DNA of 5,046 bases from Desulfatitalea sp. Lineage in GTDB: Bacteria; Desulfobacterota; Desulfobacteria; Desulfobacterales; Desulfosarcinaceae. The DNA is taken from the NCBI GenBank assembly GCA_018224505.1, contig JAGTVD010000537.1:1-5046 (forward strand). The letters are read 5' to 3'. Below are positions 1 through 5,046 of this stretch, in pieces (within the stretch, counting starts at the first letter, position 1; every line of letters begins with the position of its first letter). Below the pieces are notes generated by a model. It was given only the letters and a program-made list of their open reading frames with translations. It did not search any database and was not told the origin of the DNA. The position numbers were made by a program, and so were the translations under genes.

Positions 1-20
1 AGTGCTTGTTCATTTTTCAT
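1..20 (-). CDS. Possible start of a gene leaving the window (partial)
   Basis: Reading the minus strand, an ATG at 18-20 is preceded by AAGGA with an 8-base gap, a usable ribosome binding site. The first codons read M-K-N-E-Q-A before the window ends. It begins about 34 bases after the stop of the dehydrogenase remnant, so it could be the next gene of the same transcript. A ten-codon frame starting at the overlapping upstream ATG (39-41) stops inside this region and is less likely. Nothing can be said about the product. Confidence is low because only six codons are visible. Confidence 0.22.
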
Positions 21-53
21 CAGTAGATTCCTTAATGTTCATATCAATTCGGT

Positions 54-462
54 TTAATGGAATTGCATTCCTCCGTCTACTACCAGTGTCTGACTGGTCA
101 TATAATTGGAATCCTGACTGGCCAAGAAGGATACTGCAGCAGCGACTTTCTCTGGTTCCGACAAGCGACCTATCGTGATGTTTTTCAGTAAAAGACTGCA
201 TACCCCACTCATTGGATTTTCCGGCCTGCTCAGCTACTTAATGGGCGATGCTGCAGATCATGGGAGTGTCAACAATTCCCGGAGCATACGCATTGGCAGT
301 AATTCCTTCCTCCGCTAAATCCCGGGCAGCAACCTGTGTTATTCCCGGGACAGCGAATTTGGTTCCGCAGTATAAGATCAGACCAGGATTACCCACGACC
401 CCTGCTATCGAGTGGCCTTGATTATTTTTCCTCAACACGGATAATAGCGCCTGGATGGAGTT
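54..462 (-). pseudogene. Short-chain dehydrogenase/reductase remnant (acetoin/diacetyl reductase-like), degraded
   Basis: Conceptual translation gives the C-terminal half of an NAD(P)-dependent classical SDR. It shows SIAGVVGNPG, the catalytic YCGTK (YxxxK: Tyr codon 370-372, Lys codon 358-360), a GITANAYAPGIVDTPM segment, and in another frame a typical C-terminal end, GRLSEPEKVAAAVSFLAS followed by VVDGGMQFH and a stop at 54-56. This resembles BudC-type acetoin/diacetyl reductases. The gene is broken in four ways. The Rossmann TGxxxGxG half is absent. About eight residues (the usual K-I-I-N-x-S-S stretch) are missing between QGH and SIAG near 420. A TAA interrupts the frame at 238-240. One extra base in an A-run (T-run 181-185 on the plus strand) shifts the frame; removing it restores FTENITIGRLSEPEK. 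The recognisable part begins right after the SufB-like stop and has no ribosome binding site. Single-base errors could explain the shift and perhaps the stop, but not the lost 5' half. Confidence 0.8.
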
Positions 463-474
463 TTATAATGACTT

Positions 475-1404
475 TTAACTTAAAAATCCCTGTATAATCC
501 GGTTAACCGCCGCATCATAATCAAGGCCCAGGCTCATGAGTTTCATCAACTGGTCATTGGCGATTTTGCCGATGGAAGCTTCGTGGGTCAGTTCCGCATC
601 CGGGTGCAGCGCGCGCAGGGCTGGAACCGTCTGGTTGATGCCATTGTCCATAATGATGGCGTCGCATTCAATATGACCGTAACATTTGGCTTTTGCCGTG
701 AGGTTCACGTAAAAATCCTGGGAAGAATCGCCTTTTATCACGGAACGGGAGACGATATTGGTCTTGCTGTCGGTGCCGGCCAGTTCGATTTCATTTTTCG
801 ATTCCGCCATCTGTTTGCCTTCAGTCATGACCCGTTCAGTAATGATCAAAATAGCCCCTTTGCCGATGACCGCTTCGTTTACGCGTTTGGCTTCATCCAC
901 GCCCCCCAGCTGGGTCAGTTCCATTTCCGCCTGGGCGTTTTCCGCCATAAACACTTTTGTGGTGGGATTTAAAATACGTCGGCCGGTACCTTCACCAATG
1001 GCAATATGTTTTTCAACATATTTGACTTTTGCGCCGGCCTTAATCTGAAATTCATGAATGCCGGAATGTCCTTCGGATTCTTTTCCCCCGCAGTGAATGC
1101 CGCATCCGGCAATAATGGTCACATCCGCCCCTTCTCCGATGATAAACGTATTATAGACCGTGTCATGAAGGCCCGCCTGGGAGAGAATCACCGGAATATG
1201 AACGGATTCATTCTTTGTCCCCGGTTTGATGTCAATAACAATCCCGTCTCCTTTTTCATTGGTTTCGATATTGATATTAGCGGAGACCTCGCGCCCCAGA
1301 AGCTTTCCGTTTTTCCGGATATTATAGGCCCCTTTGGGAATACCCTCCAGATCCGCAACTTCTTTTAAAACTTTTTTATCTATTTTATCTATAGCACCTA
1401 GCAT
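475..1404 (-). CDS. smsB: Short SufB/SufD-family Fe-S assembly scaffold (SmsB-like)
   Basis: This encodes a 309-residue SufB/SufD-family protein, the scaffold component of SUF-type iron-sulfur cluster assembly in the cytosol. E. coli SufB is nearly 500 residues; this length matches the short SufB-like proteins of methanogens and anaerobes (SmsB), which lack the long N-terminal region. The C-terminal core is well conserved. IECDAI places Cys247 at the position of the essential SufB Cys (C405 in E. coli), and THEASIGKIANDQL places His274-Glu275 at E. coli H433-E434. Further Cys/His residues occur at Cys101, His104, Cys105 (GCGIHCGG) and Cys241. The start is the second of two adjacent ATGs, six bases after AAGGAG. 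The ATG at 1407 is only three bases from it, and a GTG at 1428 lacks a site. The gene overlaps the SufC-like gene by 20 bases, implying translational coupling. No SufD, SufS or SufU lies beside it, as expected for the minimal SMS system, in which SmsB probably forms a homodimer. Confidence 0.9.
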   Translation of the reverse strand: MLGAIDKIDKKVLKEVADLEGIPKGAYNIRKNGKLLGREVSANINIETNEKGDGIVIDIKPGTKNESVHIPVILSQAGLHDTVYNTFIIGEGADVTIIAGCGIHCGGKESEGHSGIHEFQIKAGAKVKYVEKHIAIGEGTGRRILNPTTKVFMAENAQAEMELTQLGGVDEAKRVNEAVIGKGAILIITERVMTEGKQMAESKNEIELAGTDSKTNIVSRSVIKGDSSQDFYVNLTAKAKCYGHIECDAIIMDNGINQTVPALRALHPDAELTHEASIGKIANDQLMKLMSLGLDYDAAVNRIIQGFLS

Positions 1405-2149
1405 CATTCTCTCCTTGGCATGGTTCACTGAACGTGCAAACGCTTAAATCCTCGAGCATGGGCATGGCGTCCTTCAGGTTTCCGGAATAGGCGATCTTTC
1501 CTTTCCGGATCAGCAAAAGGGTGTCCGCGGCTTCAAGAAATGCTTTGTTGTGACTGACCACAATGGTGGTGGTTTTGTTTTCTTTCTGCTCCCGCTTGAG
1601 AAGATCCACCATGGGGCCGATGGTCCAGAGGTCAATGCCGGTGTCCGGTTCATCATAAATGGCCACCTTGGGATTTCTGGCAATCACAGTTGCCAGTTCG
1701 ATTTTTTTGATCTCGCCCCCGGACAATTTACTGTCCACAGGCTTGTTCAGAAAATCCATAGAGCAAACGCCCACCCTTGCAATAATCCGGGCAAGCGTAC
1801 CTTCGTCATCAGTCCCCGCGGAAATGGATAAAAGGTCCCGGAAGGTGGTCCCTTTAAATCGGGCCGGGTGCTGAAATCCATAAACAATGCCCGCATTGGA
1901 TCGTTCATGAATGGGAAGGGTGCTGATGTCTGTTCCGTTAAAAATAATTTTCCCTGAACTTAATTCATTAATTCCCATAATCAGTTTGGCAAGCGACGTT
2001 TTGCCGGACCCGTTCGGCCCGGTGATGGCATAAAACCCGCCCGGTTCAAAGGCAAAACTCACGTCATTCACAATCGTCTTTTGTGAAGGGGCTTTGTTTT
2101 TGGCATCGGAATCCGGCGCTTTGAATGTAACATTTTGTAGTTGCAGCAT
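1385..2149 (-). CDS. smsC: SufC-like ABC ATPase of Fe-S cluster assembly (SmsC-like)
   Basis: A 254-residue soluble ABC ATPase of the SufC family, which binds SufB-type scaffolds and uses ATP to reshape them during cluster formation. All nucleotide-binding motifs are intact: Walker A GPNGSGKT (44-51), Q-loop Gln93 in GFQHPARFKG, signature LSGGE (142-146), Walker B VAIYDEPD with Asp166-Glu167, D-loop TGID (170-173) and switch His200. No membrane segment is present, and DEPDTGID resembles SufC rather than a transporter ATPase. The start MLQLQNVTF is where the family normally begins; the site upstream is weak (AAGAGAGACC). The C-terminal tail carries three cysteines (238, 244, 252), absent from E. 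coli SufC as I recall it. The last codons overlap the SufB-like start. ATPase first and scaffold second is the SmsCB order. A generic ABC ATPase is the alternative, but the adjacent SufB-like gene makes that unlikely. Confidence 0.92.
   Translation of the reverse strand: MLQLQNVTFKAPDSDAKNKAPSQKTIVNDVSFAFEPGGFYAITGPNGSGKTSLAKLIMGINELSSGKIIFNGTDISTLPIHERSNAGIVYGFQHPARFKGTTFRDLLSISAGTDDEGTLARIIARVGVCSMDFLNKPVDSKLSGGEIKKIELATVIARNPKVAIYDEPDTGIDLWTIGPMVDLLKREQKENKTTTIVVSHNKAFLEAADTLLLIRKGKIAYSGNLKDAMPMLEDLSVCTFSEPCQGENDARCYR
1411..1416 (-). promoter_or_regulatory. Ribosome binding site of the SufB-like gene, inside the SufC-like gene
   Basis: AAGGAG on the minus strand lies six bases before the ATG at 1402-1404 and three before the ATG at 1405-1407. 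It decides the scaffold gene's start and falls within the last codons of the ATPase gene, so ribosomes finishing SufC can restart there. This fits stoichiometric synthesis of the two partners. Confidence 0.7.
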
Positions 2150-2168
2150 GGCTGGTCTCTTTCACCTT

Positions 2169-2200
2169 AATTTGGTTTTCTAAATATCAAATTCGGTTTT
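2169..2200 (-). repeat. Two 11-bp direct repeats 21 bp apart in the SMS operon leader
   Basis: On the minus strand AAAACCGAATT (2190-2200) is repeated as AAAACCAAATT (2169-2179), with one mismatch and a start-to-start distance of 21 bp, two helical turns. The second copy ends 20 bases before the SufC-like ATG. One copy lies in the spacer of the candidate promoter and the other just downstream of its -10. This arrangement would suit a repressor binding one DNA face. AATTTG...CAAATT (13-bp gap) in the same stretch is an overlapping inverted repeat. The regulator is unknown. Confidence 0.4.
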
Positions 2201-2212
2201 GGACGTATACAA
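2183..2212 (-). promoter_or_regulatory. Candidate sigma-70-type promoter of the SMS operon
   Basis: TTGTAT (2207-2212) and GATATT (2183-2188), separated by 18 bases, are weak matches to -35 and -10 elements. They lie about 35-60 bases upstream of the SufC-like start. They are the best pair seen in the short AT-rich leader downstream of the hairpin. A weak -10 overlapped by repeats would fit a regulated promoter, but AT-rich leaders produce such matches by chance. Confidence 0.28.
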
Positions 2213-2224
2213 AACTCAGTATTG

Positions 2225-2255
2225 ACGGGAAGGGGAGCATACATCCCCTTCCCGT
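2225..2255 (-). terminator. Perfect 12-bp hairpin, probable terminator or 3' stabiliser
   Basis: ACGGGAAGGGGA (2225-2236) and its exact reverse complement (2244-2255) flank a 7-base loop. The stem is GC-rich, and two further A/T pairs follow one mismatch. It lies 30 bases after the stop of the superoxide reductase remnant and before the SMS promoter region, so it probably ends or protects transcripts entering from the upstream genes. On the minus strand the only T-run (TTTT, 2211-2214) begins ten bases past the stem, so it is not a textbook intrinsic terminator. It separates the SMS operon from the genes before it. Confidence 0.6.
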
Positions 2256-2284
2256 TAACTGTGCAACGACTGTACAATAAATGA

Positions 2285-2536
2285 TCAGCTCTTCCACACC
2301 CCGTGAACATTGCAGTATTCTCTGGCGGTCACACCGGAACTGGCGGACTTGAAAATCGCTTCCGGCGACTGGCCGGGTTTGAGATACTGTTTGCAGACCG
2401 TGTCTCCGTCCGTGATCTCGATCCACTCAATGTAATGTTTTTCCTCCATTGGATGGGGATTGCTCCCGACTTTCACCGTGATGCCGCCTTCGGTCGGTTC
2501 GATCACCGGCAAAGACTGCTGGTGGCGGCTTGACAA
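2285..2536 (-). pseudogene. 5'-truncated superoxide reductase (desulfoferrodoxin centre II domain)
   Basis: The 83-codon frame matches the iron centre II domain of desulfoferrodoxin/neelaredoxin, the enzyme that reduces superoxide to peroxide in anaerobes. It contains LPVIEP, then KVGSNPHPMEEKHYIEW with His28 and His34, KPGQSPEAIF, and AREYCNVHGVWK with Cys75 and His78. These correspond to four of the five iron ligands (H69, H75, C116, H119 in Desulfovibrio numbering). The family motif EKH(V/L)PVIE, carrying the catalytic Lys and the first His ligand, reads QQSLPVIE here, so both are lost. The N-terminal desulforedoxin domain is also missing. A TAG at 2537-2539 sits directly before the only plausible start, a TTG with no ribosome binding site. 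The homology ends at the active site, so I call it a truncated, probably inactive gene. His5 might substitute as a ligand, but nothing supports that. Confidence 0.72.
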
Positions 2537-2611
2537 CTATAGGTGGGAAGCAATGAAAATGACTTAAAGCTCAATACATTGTCCAAATTTTGGCTTCCAC
2601 CGTCCCCAACA

Positions 2612-3139
2612 TCACTTTCCCATGTGGAAAATCTTAAAAGCCATACCAGCGGAAACCATGCTAAGACCATGATTGATTGCATCAAAAATGTCGCGATCTG
2701 TCCATCCCAAGCCTCTCAGGGCGTCCACGTCTTTTTGTACCGAGAGCGCAGGGTCCTGGATCACCTTCAGCACGTGGAGCAGTAATGCTTTATCCTTGGC
2801 CGGCAGTTGGACCTTTTCAGGATCGACCTTGGCGGCGTCAATTTGCTCCTTTGTCAGGCCCCCCATCATCTGGAGCATGCCCTCGTTCAGCTTTACGCAG
2901 TAGGGATAGTCTTCCTTGTCTGCCACCAACAGGCGGATATGGGCAAGCAAAGGGAAGCTCAGAGTGGGGTGGTTGACAAAATATTGCAACGTCTGGCTGT
3001 GGATGGCCAGCAAATCCGGACTGGTGCTCACCATCTGCATAGGCAGGGGAACGGAGGCGCCCATTTTCTCAAAGAAAGAATAGGCTTCCTTGATCTTTCC
3101 GTCAGCGTTTTCCGGCGAAACTACTTTCAATAGTGGCAT
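2612..3139 (-). CDS. Carboxymuconolactone decarboxylase/AhpD-like family protein
   Basis: A 175-residue, all-helical-looking protein of the CMD/AhpD superfamily, whose members include alkylhydroperoxidases and gamma-carboxymuconolactone decarboxylase. The core segment HIRLLVADKEDYPYC matches the superfamily's active-site helix. The peroxidatic CxxCxxxH motif is degenerate: Tyr78 replaces the first Cys, Cys81 remains, and Asn85 stands where AhpD has His. Thiol-disulfide peroxidase chemistry as in AhpD is therefore unlikely, and the substrate is unknown. A second helical unit (residues about 115-165, DKALLLHVLKVIQDP onward) has a typical GWTDRDIFDAINHG end. The start is secure: AGGAGG at 3146-3151 sits six bases before the ATG. 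It lies 94 bases after the amidase stop with no clear terminator between, so co-transcription is possible. No signal peptide or membrane segment is seen. Confidence 0.85.
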   Translation of the reverse strand: MPLLKVVSPENADGKIKEAYSFFEKMGASVPLPMQMVSTSPDLLAIHSQTLQYFVNHPTLSFPLLAHIRLLVADKEDYPYCVKLNEGMLQMMGGLTKEQIDAAKVDPEKVQLPAKDKALLLHVLKVIQDPALSVQKDVDALRGLGWTDRDIFDAINHGLSMVSAGMAFKIFHMGK

Positions 3140-3233
3140 CGCTTCCCTCCTCTTGGTTGCTGTGATTTGACGTTATAAGTCTGCTACAACAAAAATTTTA
3201 TGTTATCGTATGGCGGTGGACCCCGTCGACTCT

Positions 3234-4718
3234 TTATTTATTCGCCCCCCAGTGAATAGCAGGTGTTTTATCGGCCCACGGTTGCTCTTTTTCCAATTGG
3301 GCGGCAAGACGCAGCAGTGTAGCCTCGTCGCCGAATCGGCCCGCAAATTGAACCCCTATGGGTACACCCTTTTCATTCCAGAACAGGGGAACCGACATGG
3401 CCGGATCGCCGGTGATGTTCTGGATTTTGGTTAACGCGATAAAAGCGGCGGAGGCTTTGTAGCCCCGTGTCGGCTCATCCTGGGTCGGCGCAAAGGCACC
3501 AATGTCCGTAGGGGGGCATGTCATGGTGGGAGAGAGGATCACGTCGTACCCGTTGAACTCTCGAAAGTGGGCCATCATGCGCGAAAAACCCTGTATGTCC
3601 TGGATAATGGCGAGGTATGCGCCGGCCGATAATTGAAGGCCGGCCTGTATGGACATCCAGCTCAGGGACTCGAATTGCTCGGGGGCCGCTTTTTTGTCGA
3701 GCTCCTTTTCCCAATAAAGACAGGCATGCGCGGCAAAGGAAGCGAACAGGTGGCCAAAGGAACGTGCGAGGGGTGGCCACTTGATCTTGGCTGGATCGAT
3801 TGCCTCGATGACGTGTCCGAGCTGTTCACACAATCGTGCAGCGGAATCGGTTGCCGCCTTACAATCCGGATGGACTTCGGTATTCCCGGTCCAGCCCTCG
3901 GGCAATGTGTCCAACAGACCAATCTTAAGCTTTCCTGGCGGTGCATAAGTCTCCTCTATAAAGGGTCTGGCTTTCGGCGGCGCCCAGTAGGGGTCTCCTA
4001 TCGCTGGGCCTGAGGTGGCATCCAACAATGCCGCGGAATCGCGGACCGTCCGGGTGATGGCGTGTTCGCAAGCCAGTCCCGAGCCCATATCTCCGAACAG
4101 CGGCCCGAGGGGGTTGCGCCCGCGGGTGGGTTTTAAGCCGAACAAACCACAGCACGATGCCGGTATGCGGATGGATCCGCCCCCATCATTGCCGTGTGCC
4201 ATGGGCACAATGCCGGCAGCGACGGCCGCAGCGGACCCCCCGCTCGATCCACCGGGGGTCAACGCGGTATTCCAAGGGTTCAGCGTGGGGCCGCAAAGCT
4301 CAGGCTCAGTGGTGGGCAGCAGGCCGAACTCGGGGGTGTTGGTTTTTCCCACAATGATCAGGCCGGCCTTTTTTTGCCGGGCTACCAGTTCACTGTCGAT
4401 TTTCGATACATACCCATCAACGAAGCGGGAACCTTCATGAAAATGCAGTCCCTGAGCTTCGGCTACCAAATCCTTGAGCAGAAAGGGTACCCCGTAAAAA
4501 GGTGCATCGGACGATGCCCATGCCCCGGAGCGCGCATCACAACCCTCGGCGATTTGCCTTGCCTGCTCGTAGGCTTTGTAAATAACGGCATTGAGTTTCG
4601 GGTTGAGACTCTCGATGCGCTCGATGGTGTCTTCCAAAAGCTCGGTGGCCCGGAGTTCGCCCGATCTGATCAAGTCTGACAAGCCGATGGCATCGTATCG
4701 GTGCAGATCGCTTTGCAT
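3234..4718 (-). CDS. Amidase-signature family hydrolase, NylA-like
   Basis: A complete 494-residue amidase-signature enzyme that hydrolyses an amide bond through a Ser-cisSer-Lys triad. The triad is intact: Lys82 (FLLKDL), Ser158 in GGSSGGS (156-162) and nucleophile Ser182 in DGGGSIRIPAS (178-188). The 76- and 24-residue spacings are close to those of fatty-acid amide hydrolase. GKTNTPEFG, TTEPEL-GPTLNPWN, AHGND and GLKPTRGR, with the length, resemble 6-aminohexanoate cyclic-dimer hydrolase (NylA, about 493 residues) more than GatA. No gatB or gatC is adjacent, so a tRNA amidotransferase role is unlikely. The true substrate (cyclic amide, aryl or aliphatic amide) cannot be told. The start is well set: AAGGAGG at 4725-4731 is six bases before the ATG. 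No signal peptide is visible, so it should act in the cytosol. Its sequence appears richer in GC than the SMS genes, perhaps reflecting a different origin. Confidence 0.9.
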   Translation of the reverse strand: MQSDLHRYDAIGLSDLIRSGELRATELLEDTIERIESLNPKLNAVIYKAYEQARQIAEGCDARSGAWASSDAPFYGVPFLLKDLVAEAQGLHFHEGSRFVDGYVSKIDSELVARQKKAGLIIVGKTNTPEFGLLPTTEPELCGPTLNPWNTALTPGGSSGGSAAAVAAGIVPMAHGNDGGGSIRIPASCCGLFGLKPTRGRNPLGPLFGDMGSGLACEHAITRTVRDSAALLDATSGPAIGDPYWAPPKARPFIEETYAPPGKLKIGLLDTLPEGWTGNTEVHPDCKAATDSAARLCEQLGHVIEAIDPAKIKWPPLARSFGHLFASFAAHACLYWEKELDKKAAPEQFESLSWMSIQAGLQLSAGAYLAIIQDIQGFSRMMAHFREFNGYDVILSPTMTCPPTDIGAFAPTQDEPTRGYKASAAFIALTKIQNITGDPAMSVPLFWNEKGVPIGVQFAGRFGDEATLLRLAAQLEKEQPWADKTPAIHWGANK

Positions 4719-4844
4719 AATCTCCCTCCTTCTAATTGGAAAACAAGTAGGTGTAGGATCAGGAAATTACCTATAGACAGAAAAAAATGGATCGTGACGC
4801 GAAGGTAGCCGGACAGTTTTGAACAAGACGATATTATTTCGGTA

Positions 4845-5046
4845 TCAAATTCCGGCCGCACAAACAACTCTTTTCACCCCAAGGCCCCAGCATTGAAGGT
4901 GATCACCATGGGGCATTTGGCGGAAAACGGGAGAGCGGATGAGCATAGGTATGTGGGCATAAAAGCGCAGGGAGTTGTGTTTTTTTGCCATTGCAAGTGC
5001 CGCATTGGTTTCCAGAAACGTGCTGCACACCGAATCATAAGGCGCC
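4845..5046 (-). CDS. Unidentified reading frame, 3' end only
   Basis: A frame open from the window edge runs to a TGA at 4845-4847, giving at least 66 codons (begins A-P-Y-D-S-V-C-S-T-F-L-E-T-N). The first part, up to AKKHNSLRF, looks protein-like and the end reads GLGVKRVVCAAGI, but I recognise no family. A GTG at 5028-5030 could be an internal start but lacks a ribosome binding site, so a gene entering from outside is more likely. It is followed by 126 bases without a gene before the amidase. It could be a true C-terminus, a decayed fragment or a chance open frame. Confidence 0.3.
   Translation of the reverse strand, partial: APYDSVCSTFLETNAALAMAKKHNSLRFYAHIPMLIRSPVFRQMPHGDHLQCWGLGVKRVVCAAGI

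Noticed and set aside
422..478. Alternative minus-strand frame reading GAIIRVEEK and a stop between the scaffold gene and the dehydrogenase remnant
   Set aside because: It looks like a protein C-terminus but is only about two dozen codons, opens inside the SufB-like gene and has no start or site; probably chance.
583..1368. Three plus-strand open frames of 96-129 codons antisense to the SufB-like gene
   Set aside because: They mirror a well-conserved gene, have no family motifs and no convincing ribosome binding sites.
2541..2600. Imperfect inverted repeat GGTGGGAAGC / GCTTCCACC between the CMD gene and the superoxide reductase remnant
   Set aside because: The arms are short with a bulge and the loop is about 40 bases with no following T-run, so I cannot call it a terminator.
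3140..3233. Possible promoter (TATAAC near 3165-3172) or terminator between the amidase and CMD genes
   Set aside because: No matching -35 at suitable spacing and no stable stem next to a T-run.
3633..4679. Several long frames on both strands inside the amidase gene, up to 161 codons
   Set aside because: GC-rich sequence gives long shadow frames; the amidase frame alone carries the catalytic motifs and the strong ribosome binding site.
1..5046. CRISPR arrays, tRNA or rRNA genes, transposase genes
   Set aside because: No regularly spaced repeats, tRNA-like clover sequence, rRNA motifs or DDE-type transposase motifs were seen on either strand.

Overview
All supported genes in this window lie on the minus strand, so the biology reads from high to low coordinates. 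The content points to an anaerobic bacterium: a minimal SufBC-type iron-sulfur assembly pair, a superoxide reductase remnant, and a carboxymuconolactone-decarboxylase-like protein with a YPYC motif. A Desulfobacterota-like sulfate reducer is my best guess from the flavour of the proteins. No marker gene proves it.

Layout in the direction of transcription. (1) 5046-4845: a reading frame open at the window edge and ending at 4845, of unknown identity. (2) 4718-3234: a complete 494-residue amidase-signature hydrolase with an intact Lys-Ser-Ser triad, most like the 6-aminohexanoate cyclic-dimer hydrolase (NylA) branch. (3) 3139-2612: a 175-residue carboxymuconolactone decarboxylase/AhpD-like protein with a very strong ribosome binding site but a degenerate CxxC site. 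(4) 2536-2285: the 3' two thirds of a superoxide reductase (desulfoferrodoxin centre II) domain, cut off exactly where the catalytic Lys and first His ligand should be. A 12-bp perfect hairpin follows it. (5) 2149-475: an overlapping two-gene operon for a SufC-like ATPase and a short SufB-like scaffold. It lies behind a short leader carrying a candidate promoter and two near-identical 11-bp direct repeats 21 bp apart. (6) 462-54: a decayed short-chain dehydrogenase (acetoin/diacetyl reductase type), 5' truncated, with an internal deletion, a stop and a frameshift. (7) 20-1: a possible start of another gene running off the edge.

The functional core is the SufC-like/SufB-like pair. It has the size and gene order of the minimal SUF-like (SMS, SmsCB) machinery: no SufD, SufS, SufU or SufE is encoded beside it. 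The ATPase should drive the SufB-like homodimer that builds the cluster. The amidase and the CMD protein may be co-transcribed (94-nt gap) but have no evident link to Fe-S assembly. The two broken genes flanking the SMS operon suggest it sits in a rearranged neighbourhood, or that the assembly has small errors there. The amidase looks more GC-rich than the SMS genes: single 60-base samples gave about 60% at 4141-4200 and 40% at 1201-1260.
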